Of a DNA stretch of 64,000 nt, positions 36,410 through 45,094 are shown piece after piece. The notes below the pieces were generated by a model, which did not search any database, was not told where the DNA came from, and saw only the letters and a list, made by a program, of their open reading frames with translations. The DNA is from an uncultured Eubacteriales bacterium. GTDB taxonomy: Bacteria > Bacillota > Clostridia > Oscillospirales > Oscillospiraceae. The stretch's first letter is position 1. Every line of letters begins with the position of its first letter. Position numbers and translations under genes: made by a program. The DNA lies in assembly GCA_900540635.1 (NCBI GenBank), contig UQGU01000002.1:1-64000 (forward strand), given 5' to 3'.

Positions 36410-38220
36410 AAAAATCCAACCGTATTCCCTGGAAAACAGTCTTGGTTGTCTGCCTTTGGGCCTGCGTGATGTTTGCCGAAGAGCTGGTGCGGCTGGCGCT
36501 TTCCCGCGGCGCGGCACCGGAGGACGGCATTTTTCGACATATCGTTTATACGCTGCTCTATGGTGGCAAACAGGCAAAACTCCCGCTTTTTGTACACTTC
36601 CTGGCAATGCTTGCCCTTGCGGCGGTGCAGCTGCGGGGCCTCCGGGGGGAAAAGAAGAAATTCCGGGCTCCGGCGCTGATACTTGCCCTGTTTTTTACGC
36701 AGAATACGCTCATTTACCTGTCACCGACCCAAAAGCTGGTAAACCTTGTGGCGGTGCCCCAGATTGGGCTCCTGGAAAATCTGCTGTTCTGGATATCCAT
36801 GACTGCCAGCTTTTACAGCCTGATTCTGCTGTTTTGCAGCTGGATGTCCGTACCCATGGGGGAGCGGACGTCCTTCCGGCCTAAGTGGCAGCTGCTGTGG
36901 GCAGGAATTATCCTGCTGTGCTGGCTGCCGCTGCTGATTCTGCGGTCTCCCGGGTCTATTTATTTGGATACCACGGTGCAGATTTTGCAGTACCAGGGTT
37001 ATCAGCCAATCCAGGCCTCTTCGCCCGTGCTGTTGACCTTTGTCTATGGGTTCCTCATGACCCTGGGACAGCGTCTGGGCGGAAACAATCTGGGGCTGTT
37101 TTTCTGCGTCCTGTTCCAGGTTATCCTGGGGCTATACGCGCTGAGCTTTGGCTGTGAAGAGGCTGCGTCCCGTTCCGGCAAGAAATACATTGGCTTTTTG
37201 CTCAGCCTGTTTTTTGGCCTCGCCATGATGTATGTCTCCATGGCCCAGGGGGCTTTGAAGGATTCTGTTTACAGTCCGCTGTTTTTGCTGCTGATTATCT
37301 TTTACTGCCGGACTTTGGAGGATGGCTCTAAAAGAAACACGGTCCCGCTGCTTATTCTGGCGCTTCTGTGCGGGGCTGCCAGAAAGGGCGGAATGTACCT
37401 TTCCGCGCTGATTTTGCTGTGCCTGGTGGGGAAAAAAGAGCTGCGCCGGTTTGCGGTGGCTGCCTGCCTGGCATTGGTGGCGCTGCACTGTCTGGTGAAC
37501 TGGGCGCTTTATCCGGCAGTCGGCATCGAAAGCCCGGAGGAAAAGGAAAACTACAGCTTTTTCTATCAATTAACGGGCTATTATTGCAGCAACCACCCCG
37601 ATTGGGTCACGGAAGAGGAAAAGGAAATCATCTCCCAGGTTCTGGACTATGATACGGTGGTGACGCAGTACGACCCCAAAATTGTGGATGCGATCAAGGC
37701 TACCTATCATGCGGATACTCCAATGCAGGTGCAGCGCTATTTGCTGCTGCATGGCAAGCTGGCGCTGAAGCACCCGCTGACCATGCTGGAAGCGGTGGTA
37801 TATTCGAGAAACTGGTATTTCTGTCCCTTTGCATGGTATGTGGAGAAGACCATCGGCGAGGTGTCGATCGGTTTTGACTATGTGGAACCGCAGCTGAGCG
37901 GCTTTTCCAGATGGCTGGAAAGCGACGCCAGGCGTGCTGCGGAGTCAAAGCTTTGGGACTTTGAGCATAGTTATCCTGTGCGGATTTTTGTGGTTTCCGG
38001 CATTTACAATTGGCTGGGGCTGCTGCTTGGACTTGCCGCCTGGTATGCGGGCAGCAGAGAAAAAAAGCAAATGGTCTTGCCGGTACTGCTGGCCATCGCT
38101 GGGCTGCTGCTGACCCATGTCAACGGCTCCGTCCGGTACGCGGGCCCTGTGATCTATACAGTGCCGGTGCTGCTGGTGCTGATGAAGGCGAAGAAGACCA
38201 AGCCTGCTCAGATATCCTGA
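36406..38220 (+). CDS. Polytopic membrane protein, DUF6020-like
   Basis: A 604-residue integral membrane protein with about twelve hydrophobic helices and one large hydrophilic loop at about 370-470. The segment SPGSIYLDTTVQILQY, followed by helices and a later soluble loop, resembles DUF6020 proteins, which look like GT-C-type glycosyltransferases or related envelope proteins. No function is known. The start overlaps the DUF5662 stop by 4 bp. A role in envelope glycan or lipid modification is only a guess from the topology. Confidence 0.7.
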   Translation: MKKSNRIPWKTVLVVCLWACVMFAEELVRLALSRGAAPEDGIFRHIVYTLLYGGKQAKLPLFVHFLAMLALAAVQLRGLRGEKKKFRAPALILALFFTQNTLIYLSPTQKLVNLVAVPQIGLLENLLFWISMTASFYSLILLFCSWMSVPMGERTSFRPKWQLLWAGIILLCWLPLLILRSPGSIYLDTTVQILQYQGYQPIQASSPVLLTFVYGFLMTLGQRLGGNNLGLFFCVLFQVILGLYALSFGCEEAASRSGKKYIGFLLSLFFGLAMMYVSMAQGALKDSVYSPLFLLLIIFYCRTLEDGSKRNTVPLLILALLCGAARKGGMYLSALILLCLVGKKELRRFAVAACLALVALHCLVNWALYPAVGIESPEEKENYSFFYQLTGYYCSNHPDWVTEEEKEIISQVLDYDTVVTQYDPKIVDAIKATYHADTPMQVQRYLLLHGKLALKHPLTMLEAVVYSRNWYFCPFAWYVEKTIGEVSIGFDYVEPQLSGFSRWLESDARRAAESKLWDFEHSYPVRIFVVSGIYNWLGLLLGLAAWYAGSREKKQMVLPVLLAIAGLLLTHVNGSVRYAGPVIYTVPVLLVLMKAKKTKPAQIS

Positions 38221-38266
38221 AAATAGCTGCTTTTGGGATTTGCCATGACATATTGGAGGAATTTGC

Positions 38267-38812
38267 GTGAATTACCAGACGATTGAGCAGGAGCTTGCCG
38301 AGCTGCCCCTGTACATCTATGCCTGGGTGGACCCGCAGAGCCTGGAATTTTCAGACCGGGTGCGCCATATCTGCCAGACGGAGTGCGCCATGTACGGCAA
38401 AAGCTGGGCCTGCCCGCCTGGGGTGGGGACCGTGGCGGAATGCAGAGCCAAGTGCCTGAGCTACAATAAGGCCCTGCTGATTTCCAGCCTGACGGAGGTG
38501 GCGGACATTGCGGATCTGGAGGCAACCCTTGCCACCCGCCGGGACCATGAGAGCCTGACGGATCAGGTGGGGGATATTCTCCGGGCCCATGGACTGGATC
38601 CCTATATTCTCTCTACCGAGGCCTGTGCCATCTGCGGCCGCTGCGCCATCCTGGATGGCAAGCCCTGCCGCCATCCGGAAAAAATGCATCCCTGTGTGGA
38701 AAGCCAGGGCATCAACATCATTCCTACGCTGGAGGAGAACGGACTGGAGTTCCAGTACGGGCAGAATGTGGTCACCTGGGTGTCGCTGCTGCTGTTCCAT
38801 ACCGGGGAATAA
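38267..38812 (+). CDS. DUF2284 Cys-rich metal-binding protein
   Basis: A 181-residue protein rich in Cys. CAMYGKSWACPPGVG, AECRAKC and CAICGRCAILDGKPCRHPEKMHPCVES match the DUF2284 pattern, thought to bind a metal or Fe-S cluster. The start codon is GTG, supported by TTGGAGGA 7 bp upstream. It could belong to the prfC transcript (46-bp gap) or be separate. Biological role unknown. Confidence 0.85.
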   Translation: MNYQTIEQELAELPLYIYAWVDPQSLEFSDRVRHICQTECAMYGKSWACPPGVGTVAECRAKCLSYNKALLISSLTEVADIADLEATLATRRDHESLTDQVGDILRAHGLDPYILSTEACAICGRCAILDGKPCRHPEKMHPCVESQGINIIPTLEENGLEFQYGQNVVTWVSLLLFHTGE

Positions 38813-38840
38813 ATGCAAAAATATCGAATAAAAATACGCA

Positions 38841-38868
38841 CGGCCCTTTCCAAACCGGGAAAGGGCCG
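38841..38868 (+). terminator. Hairpin after the DUF2284 gene
   Basis: CGGCCCTTTCC pairs with GGAAAGGGCCG (11-bp stem, 6-nt loop). The following TAAATAATG is only weakly U-rich, so it may be an inefficient terminator. Confidence 0.6.
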
Positions 38869-38957
38869 TAAATAATGTATAAAAACCGTCGGTTTTGACA
38901 AAATAATCTATCAAATTTGTACAAACCGTGAAATCTACCAGGAATTGGGAAATCCTA

Positions 38958-38986
38958 TTGAAAAATTGATGCCATCGTGATATACT
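38958..38986 (+). promoter_or_regulatory. Promoter of ppdK
   Basis: TTGAAA (38958-38963), 17-bp spacer, TATACT (38981-38986). The 264-bp gap from the DUF2284 gene contains only the hairpin above, a 15-bp palindrome AAAACCGTCGGTTTT at 38882-38896, this promoter and a structured leader. Confidence 0.7.
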
Positions 38987-39021
38987 GTTTTGGCACTTAG
39001 AGAATTCAAATGTGTAAATAT

Positions 39022-39055
39022 CGGGCAAAAAATATCGATTCGCGGTATTCGCCCG
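39022..39055 (+). promoter_or_regulatory. Hairpin in the ppdK leader
   Basis: CGGGC pairs with GCCCG and the inner AATATCG pairs with CGGTATT (one wobble), forming a two-part stem that ends about 10 bases before the AAAGGGG ribosome site. It could affect translation or stability of the ppdK mRNA. Confidence 0.4.
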
Positions 39056-39076
39056 TGTATTTGAAAGGGGTATTGT

Positions 39077-41938
39077 ATGTCTCACAAGTATGTTTATTTG
39101 TTCACCGAGGGTGACGGTTCCATGCGAGAGCTTCTGGGCGGCAAGGGCGCCAACCTGGCAGAGATGACCAGGATCGGCCTTCCGGTTCCCCAGGGCTTTA
39201 CTATTTCTACCGAAGCCTGCACCAAGTACTACGAGGACGGCCAGAAGATCAATGACGAGATCATGGCCCAGATCATGGAGTACGTGGACAAGATGGAGCA
39301 GATCAACGGCAAAAAGTTCGGCGATCTGAATAACCCTCTGCTGGTCTCCGTCCGCTCCGGCGCCCGGGCCTCCATGCCCGGTATGATGGACACCATCCTG
39401 AACCTGGGCCTGAACGACGATGTTGTGGATGCCATGATCAAGGGCAATCCCGATCCCGCCTTCGCCCGGTTTGTCTACGATTCCTACCGCCGGTTCATCC
39501 AGATGTTCTCCGACGTGGTTATGGAAGTGGGCAAGAAGTATTTTGAGCAGCTCATCGATGAGATGAAGCAGCGCAAGGGTGTCACCTATGACGTGGAGCT
39601 CACCGCAGAGGACCTGAAGGAGCTGGCTTCCCAGTTCAAGGCCGAGTACAAGGCCAAGCTGGGTGTGGAATTCCCCTCCGATCCCAAGGTGCAGCTGTAC
39701 GAGGCCATCCGTGCCGTCTTCCGCTCCTGGGATAACCCCAGAGCCAACGTCTACCGCCGTGACAACGACATTCCCTATTCCTGGGGCACTGCCGTCAATG
39801 TCATGCCCATGGTATTTGGCAACCTGAACGACAATTCCGGCACCGGCGTGGCCTTTACCCGTGACCCCGCCACCGGCGAGAAGAAGCTCATGGGCGAGTT
39901 TCTGACCAACGCCCAGGGCGAGGATGTGGTGGCCGGTGTCCGTACCCCCATGCCCATTGCCCAGATGGCCGACAAGTTCCCCGAAGCATATGAGCAGTTC
40001 GTCAAGGTCTGCGCCCTGCTGGAGGACCACTACCGGGATATGCAGGATATGGAGTTCACCGTGGAGAACGGCAAGCTCTATATGCTCCAGACCCGTAACG
40101 GCAAGCGTACCGCCAAGGCCGCTCTGAAGATCGCCTGTGACCTCTTGGACGAGGGCATGATCGATGAGAAGAAGGCCGTTTCCATGATCGACCCCCGGAA
40201 TCTGGATACCCTGCTGCACCCCCAGTTCGATGCCAAGGCTCTGAAGGAGGCTACCCCCATCGGCCGTGGTCTGGGCGCTTCTCCCGGAGCTGCCTGCGGC
40301 AAGGTCGTGTTCTCTGCTGAGGATGCAGAAAAGTGGGCCGCCAGAGGCGAGAAGGTTGTTCTGGTTCGTCTGGAGACTTCTCCTGAGGATATCACCGGCA
40401 TGAAGGTTGCCCAGGGCATCCTGACTGTTCGCGGCGGCATGACCTCTCACGCTGCCGTTGTGGCCCGGGGCATGGGTTCCTGCTGCGTCTCCGGCTGCGG
40501 CGAGATCAATATGGACGAAGAGCACAAGCAGTTTACGCTGGGCGGCAAGACCTACCACGAGGGCGACTTCATCTCCATCGATGGTTCAACCGGCAATATT
40601 TATGAAGGCGTTATCCCCACTGTGGATGCCGAAATCGCCGGTGAGTTCGGCCGCATTATGGCTCTGGCCGACAAGTACCGCACCATGAAGGTCCGCACCA
40701 ATGCCGATACCCCCACCGATGCCAAGAAGGCAAAGGAGCTGGGCGCAGAGGGCATTGGCCTGTGCCGTACCGAGCATATGTTCTTTGACCCCGAGCGGAT
40801 CGCTGCTTTCCGGGAGATGATCTGCTCCGATACCGTTGCAGAGCGGGAGACCGCGCTGGACAAGATCCTGCCCTATCAGCAGGGTGACTTTGAGAAGCTC
40901 TATGAGGCCCTGGAGGGAAGCCCTGTGTGCATCCGCTTCCTGGACCCCCCTCTGCATGAGTTCGTTCCCACCACCCAGGCTGAGATCGAGCAGCTTGCTG
41001 CGGCCCAGGGCAAGAGCGTAGAGGCCATCAAGGCCATCATCGCCTCCCTGCATGAGTTCAACCCCATGATGGGTCACCGCGGCTGCCGCCTGACCGTCAC
41101 CTATCCGGAGATTGCCAAAATGCAGACCAAGGCCATCATCCGGGCCGCCATCAATGTCAAAAAGGCCCATCCCGATTGGGAAATCAAGCCCGAGATCATG
41201 ATCCCCCTGGTTGGCGAGACCAAGGAGCTGGCCTTTGTGAAGAAGGTAGTCGTGGAGACGGCCGATGCGGAAATCGCTGCTGCCGGTGTGGAGCTGACCT
41301 ACGAGGTTGGTACCATGATCGAGATCCCTCGCGCAGCTCTGACTGCTGATGAGATCGCCAAGGAAGCCGAGTTCTTCTGCTTCGGCACCAACGATCTGAC
41401 CCAGATGACCTTCGGCTTCTCCCGCGACGATGCAGGCAAGTTCCTGAACGCCTACTATGAGGCCAAGATCTACGAGAACGATCCCTTTGCCAAGCTGGAC
41501 CAGAACGGCGTTGGCAAGCTGATGAAGGTTGCCATGGAGCTGGGCAAGAAGACCCGGCCCAACCTGCACTGCGGCATCTGCGGCGAGCATGGCGGCGACC
41601 CCGCTTCCGTGGAGTTCTGCAATGCTCTGGGCTTGGACTATGTGTCCTGCAGCCCCTTCCGCGTGCCCATCGCCCGTCTGGCCGCTGCCCAGGCTGCCAT
41701 TAAGCAGGAGGCTGAAAAGGCCGATGCGGAAAAGGCTGCCGAGGAAGCCAAGGCTGCCGACCGCGAGAAGGCCAAGGAAGCTGCTAAGGAGGCTGCCAAG
41801 GAGTTCGCCGAGAACGCCAGGGAGGCTGCCGCAGTTGTGGCCGCTGACGTAGCCGATGCCGCCAAGGCAGGCTTCGCCGGAGCCAAGGCCGGTTTGGCTG
41901 CCGCCAAGAAGGCCTACCTGGAGAACAGAAACAAGTAA
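39077..41938 (+). CDS. ppdK: Pyruvate, phosphate dikinase with C-terminal Ala/Lys/Glu tail
   Basis: Interconverts pyruvate, ATP and phosphate with PEP, AMP and pyrophosphate; in gut Clostridia it works in glycolysis or gluconeogenesis. The core has the N-terminal ATP-grasp (GGKGANLAEMTRIGLPVP; VSVRSGARASMPGMMDT), phosphohistidine His458 in GMTSHAAVVARGMG, and the C-terminal PEP barrel with HCGICGEHGGDP containing the catalytic Cys. Family members end near residue 875. This protein continues for about 78 more residues (876-953), almost all Ala, Lys, Glu and Asp, likely a long helix, ending AYLENRNK. The tail has no stop-codon or frame anomaly. Confidence 0.95.
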   Translation: MSHKYVYLFTEGDGSMRELLGGKGANLAEMTRIGLPVPQGFTISTEACTKYYEDGQKINDEIMAQIMEYVDKMEQINGKKFGDLNNPLLVSVRSGARASMPGMMDTILNLGLNDDVVDAMIKGNPDPAFARFVYDSYRRFIQMFSDVVMEVGKKYFEQLIDEMKQRKGVTYDVELTAEDLKELASQFKAEYKAKLGVEFPSDPKVQLYEAIRAVFRSWDNPRANVYRRDNDIPYSWGTAVNVMPMVFGNLNDNSGTGVAFTRDPATGEKKLMGEFLTNAQGEDVVAGVRTPMPIAQMADKFPEAYEQFVKVCALLEDHYRDMQDMEFTVENGKLYMLQTRNGKRTAKAALKIACDLLDEGMIDEKKAVSMIDPRNLDTLLHPQFDAKALKEATPIGRGLGASPGAACGKVVFSAEDAEKWAARGEKVVLVRLETSPEDITGMKVAQGILTVRGGMTSHAAVVARGMGSCCVSGCGEINMDEEHKQFTLGGKTYHEGDFISIDGSTGNIYEGVIPTVDAEIAGEFGRIMALADKYRTMKVRTNADTPTDAKKAKELGAEGIGLCRTEHMFFDPERIAAFREMICSDTVAERETALDKILPYQQGDFEKLYEALEGSPVCIRFLDPPLHEFVPTTQAEIEQLAAAQGKSVEAIKAIIASLHEFNPMMGHRGCRLTVTYPEIAKMQTKAIIRAAINVKKAHPDWEIKPEIMIPLVGETKELAFVKKVVVETADAEIAAAGVELTYEVGTMIEIPRAALTADEIAKEAEFFCFGTNDLTQMTFGFSRDDAGKFLNAYYEAKIYENDPFAKLDQNGVGKLMKVAMELGKKTRPNLHCGICGEHGGDPASVEFCNALGLDYVSCSPFRVPIARLAAAQAAIKQEAEKADAEKAAEEAKAADREKAKEAAKEAAKEFAENAREAAAVVAADVADAAKAGFAGAKAGLAAAKKAYLENRNK

Positions 41939-41953
41939 AAACCGATCCCTTTT

Positions 41954-41985
41954 CAGGCAGCTCCTTCCGGGGCTGCCTGATTTGT
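41954..41985 (+). terminator. Terminator after ppdK
   Basis: CAGGCAGCTCC pairs with GGGGCTGCCTG (one wobble) around TTCC, followed by ATTTGTCC. Confidence 0.75.
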
Positions 41986-42023
41986 CCTTGTATAGCGGAC
42001 GTTCTTCCGCCAAGGAAAAATTC

Positions 42024-42052
42024 TTGACAAAGTGCTGTTTTGTCTGTACAAT
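42024..42052 (+). promoter_or_regulatory. Promoter of the T-box brnQ transcript
   Basis: Consensus TTGACA (42024-42029), 17-bp spacer and TACAAT (42047-42052). Transcription would begin near 42059, just before the T-box leader. Confidence 0.8.
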
Positions 42053-42072
42053 GAGGACAAGTGAATAGAAAA

Positions 42073-42335
42073 AGCTATGACGAAGACGGATTTGGTTGCG
42101 CACCATATAGAGAGCCGGGGACGGTGGAAGCCTGGCAGGCAGCAGTCATAATATCCCATCCCTTCCGAGCTGAGGTTCCCCAAAGCGCTGCAAGTAGGGG
42201 CTTCCGCGCAGGCTGCGTAAGTGCCTAGGGCTTGTTGGAGCCTGAAAGCGGCGTGCGTTGCTGCACGCAATTTGAGTGGTACCGCGGGTAATTTAGACTC
42301 GTCTCAAAGAAATTTGAGACGGGTCTTTTTTATTT
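42073..42335 (+). promoter_or_regulatory. T-box leader, probably isoleucine-specific
   Basis: A T-box riboswitch that senses uncharged tRNA and controls read-through into brnQ. Stem I features are visible: AGAGAGCCGGGG, GGTGGAAGCCTGG, and a 3' side with CCCTTCCGAGCTG. Two AUC triplets lie in the specifier region (42153-42155 and 42158-42160), both reading isoleucine. A stem GCGTGC/GCACGC (42251-42268) precedes the conserved T-box GAGTGGTACCGCGG (42274-42287). The competing terminator is GACTCGTCTCAAA with TTTGAGACGGGTC (42296-42325) and a TTTTTTATTTT tail. Which AUC is the specifier is not certain. Confidence 0.92.
42296..42335 (+). terminator. T-box regulated terminator
   Basis: Thirteen-bp stem with one wobble and a short loop, followed by a long T-rich run. 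Its 5' arm is near the T-box sequence, so antitermination by uncharged tRNA is expected. Confidence 0.9.
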
Positions 42336-42420
42336 TGGGAAACCGTGAATGGACTGGCATTTTGACACCGGACTGCATGCCAATCTGTTTGGAGTTTTCC
42401 GGGAAAGAGAGGAAAATGTT

Positions 42421-43737
42421 ATGAAACTGGGAAAAAAGAATCTTTTGGTGGTAAGCGTCATGCTTTTTGCGCTGTTCTTTGGGGCGGGGAATCTGATTTT
42501 TCCGCCCTTTTTGGGACAGAATGCGGGAGCCAATACCCTCCCGGCCATGGTTGGCTTTCTGGTGACGGCGGTGATATTGCCGGTGCTGGGCGTGGTGGTC
42601 GTGGCCCGGTTCGATGGGCTGGAAAAGCTGGGCCGTCAGGTGGGCAAGCGGTTTGCACTGGTGTTTGCAGTGCTGATCTATCTGTCCATCGGTCCGGGAC
42701 TGGGCATTCCCAGAGCGGCCTCCGTGCCCTTTGAGATGGCTGTGGCACCCTATCTGCCGGAGAACAGCAATGCGGCGCTGTGGATGGCGGCGTATTCCCT
42801 GGTGTTTTTCCTGGTGGCGCTCTGGCTGTGCCTGAACCCCGGCAAGCTGGTAGACCGCATCGGTCGGGGCCTTACGCCTGTGCTGCTGGTGCTGCTGACG
42901 CTGCTGTTTGTCTGCTTCCTGTTCCGGGGGGAAAAGCAGGTTGCGCCGCCTCAGGAGAGCTACGCCCACGCGCCGCTGCTCAAGGGCTTTACCGAGGGCT
43001 ATAACACCATGGACACCATCGCCGCGCTGAATTTTGGCCTGGTGATTTCCACGACCCTGGGGACCTTTGGCCTGGAGCAAAAGCGGGACAAAATGCGCTA
43101 TACGGTTCTGGCAGGCCTGCTGGCCGGTACCATCCTGGCCCTGGTGTATGCCATGCTGTCCTATATGGGAATGTGCAGCTCCGGGGTCTATGAAATTCAG
43201 GAAAACGGTGCCTGGACGCTGCGCTGCATCGTCTACCAGGTGTTCGGCAGCGTCGGTGCCGTGCTGCTGGCTGCCATCTTCACCCTGGCCTGTCTGACCA
43301 CCTGTGTGGGCCTGATTAACTCCATTTCTCAGTATTTTTCCATGCTTTTCCAGAAGGTTTCCTACCGCGCCTGGGCCTATATCATTACATTTTTCTCCTT
43401 CCTGGTGTGCAATCTGGGCCTGAGCATGATCCTCAGTATCTCCATCCCGGTGCTGAACGCAATTTACCCCGTGGCAATCGTTCTGATCCTGCTGGGGTTG
43501 AGCCACGACCTGTGGAAGAACAACCGCTTTGCCTATCCCATGACCGTAGCGGGCACAGCGGCGGTCAGCGTGCTGTTCGCCTTGGGCGAAGCGGGAGTGC
43601 CCCTTGGCGGTGTGAATACGCTGCTGCATGGGCTGCCTATGTACAAGCTGGGCTTTGGCTGGGTCAGCGTGGCGGCGGCAATGCTGCTGCTCAGTCTGGC
43701 AGTCCATGCACTGTGCCGGGGCGGCAAAAGAAGCTGA
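42421..43737 (+). CDS. brnQ: Branched-chain amino acid transporter
   Basis: Sodium- or proton-coupled importer of Ile, Leu and Val (LIVCS family), 438 residues with about twelve membrane helices. The N-terminal LFALFFGAGNLIFPPFLGQNAG is diagnostic, and GPGLGIPRAASVPFEMAV and CLTTCVGLINSISQYF also fit. The ATG at 42421 follows GAGAGGAAA; upstream in-frame codons overlap the T-box terminator region. Control by the T-box means uptake rises when charged tRNA-Ile is scarce. Confidence 0.95.
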   Translation: MKLGKKNLLVVSVMLFALFFGAGNLIFPPFLGQNAGANTLPAMVGFLVTAVILPVLGVVVVARFDGLEKLGRQVGKRFALVFAVLIYLSIGPGLGIPRAASVPFEMAVAPYLPENSNAALWMAAYSLVFFLVALWLCLNPGKLVDRIGRGLTPVLLVLLTLLFVCFLFRGEKQVAPPQESYAHAPLLKGFTEGYNTMDTIAALNFGLVISTTLGTFGLEQKRDKMRYTVLAGLLAGTILALVYAMLSYMGMCSSGVYEIQENGAWTLRCIVYQVFGSVGAVLLAAIFTLACLTTCVGLINSISQYFSMLFQKVSYRAWAYIITFFSFLVCNLGLSMILSISIPVLNAIYPVAIVLILLGLSHDLWKNNRFAYPMTVAGTAAVSVLFALGEAGVPLGGVNTLLHGLPMYKLGFGWVSVAAAMLLLSLAVHALCRGGKRS

Positions 43738-43812
43738 GGGACGGAAGCAGGGGAAAAATAAAAAGATATACAAAAGAAAGCTTTGTGTCTTTCCTTTTTC
43801 GGAAGAATCATG

Positions 43813-43818
43813 TATAAT
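43813..43818 (+). promoter_or_regulatory. Putative -10 of galK
   Basis: Consensus TATAAT about 55 bp before galK. No convincing -35 hexamer is found at 16-18 bp, so an activator may be needed. Confidence 0.45.
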
Positions 43819-43873
43819 GATGGCATGGATTCATCCCGGCTTTGCCGGATATTTTGATTGGGAGGTTTTTCGT

Positions 43874-45091
43874 ATGTCTTTACAGACGCTGCATCTTGCA
43901 AAGGCACAGCAGGAAATTCTGGACAGGGGGTTTGCTTCGGCTTTCGGCGGAAAGCCGGAACGCTATTTCTCCGCGCCCGGCCGCACGGAGATCGGCGGCA
44001 ACCATACGGATCATCAGCGGGGCCGGGTCCTGGCGGCTGCCGTAAATCTGGATACCCAGGCTGCGGTCCGGGTCAACGGGACCCAGACCGTGCGCATTCT
44101 CTCCAAGGGCTATCCTCTGTGCACCGTGTCGCTGGACAGTCTGGTGCCCCAGAAGGAGGAAATCAATTCTACCCCCGCCTTGGTGCGGGGCGTCTGCGCC
44201 CGCTTTGCAGAGCTGGGCTGCCGGGTGGCGGGCTTTGATGCCTACTGCGAGAGCACGGTGCTGCCCGGGTCCGGCCTGAGCTCCTCCGCCGCCTTTGAGG
44301 TGCTCATCGGAACCATTGTCAACGGCCTGTTTTTTGAGGGGAAGGTCAGCCAGCCGGAAATTGCCCAGATCGGCCAGTATGCCGAGAATGTCTTCTTCGG
44401 CAAGCCCTGTGGCCTGATGGACCAGACGGCCTCTGCCGTGGGCAATCTGGTGACCATTGATTTCTTCGACAAGGAGCATCCTGTCATCGAGCCGGTGGAT
44501 TTTGATTTCTCCGCCTGCGGCCATGCCCTGTGCATCATCGACAGCCAGGCAAGCCACGCGGACCTGACGGATGAATACGCCGCCATTCCCGGGGAGCTGA
44601 AGCAGGTCTGTGCCTACTTTGGCAAGGAGGTCCTGACCCAGATCGACGAGCAGGAATTCTTTGCCGCCATCCCTGCACTGCGGAAGGTCTGCCCGGACCG
44701 GGCGGTGCTGCGGGCCATTCACTTCTATCAGGAGAACGCCCGGGTGCCCCAGCAGGTGGCAGCGCTGCGGGAGGGCAATTTCCAGCGCTTTCTGGAGCTG
44801 GTCAAGCAGAGCGGCTACTCCTCCTATATGTATTTGCAGAATGTCATCCCCGCCGGTTACACCGAGCATCAGGATGTTGCCCTGAGCCTTGCCCTGTGCG
44901 AGCACTATCTCCAGGGAAAGGGCGCTTACCGGGTCCATGGCGGCGGCTTTGCCGGAACCGTCCAGGCCTTTGTGCCCTTTGAGATCCTGGAAAGTTTCCG
45001 GGCCGGCATCGATGCCGTTCTGGGCCAGGGAGCCTGCCACGTGCTGTCCATCCGTCCCCAGGGCGGTGTGGAGATGGAAGTGGAGGCATAA
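43874..45091 (+). CDS. galK: Galactokinase (clostridial GHMP type)
   Basis: Phosphorylates galactose to galactose 1-phosphate, first step of the Leloir pathway. The 405-residue GHMP kinase has SAPGRTEIGGNHTDHQRG in place of the commoner GRVNLIGEHTDYN, a form seen in clostridial GalK. The ATP loop is LPGSGLSSSAAFE, and the C-terminal motif GAYRVHGGGFAGTVQAF is present. The ATG at 43874 has GGGAGG upstream. galT begins 3 bp after its stop. Confidence 0.93.
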   Translation: MSLQTLHLAKAQQEILDRGFASAFGGKPERYFSAPGRTEIGGNHTDHQRGRVLAAAVNLDTQAAVRVNGTQTVRILSKGYPLCTVSLDSLVPQKEEINSTPALVRGVCARFAELGCRVAGFDAYCESTVLPGSGLSSSAAFEVLIGTIVNGLFFEGKVSQPEIAQIGQYAENVFFGKPCGLMDQTASAVGNLVTIDFFDKEHPVIEPVDFDFSACGHALCIIDSQASHADLTDEYAAIPGELKQVCAYFGKEVLTQIDEQEFFAAIPALRKVCPDRAVLRAIHFYQENARVPQQVAALREGNFQRFLELVKQSGYSSYMYLQNVIPAGYTEHQDVALSLALCEHYLQGKGAYRVHGGGFAGTVQAFVPFEILESFRAGIDAVLGQGACHVLSIRPQGGVEMEVEA

Positions 45092-45094
45092 GCC

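Noticed and set aside
38351..40558. A 735-codon minus-strand frame opposite ppdK and the DUF2284 gene
   Set aside because: Shadow of two recognised genes; no motifs and no promoter.
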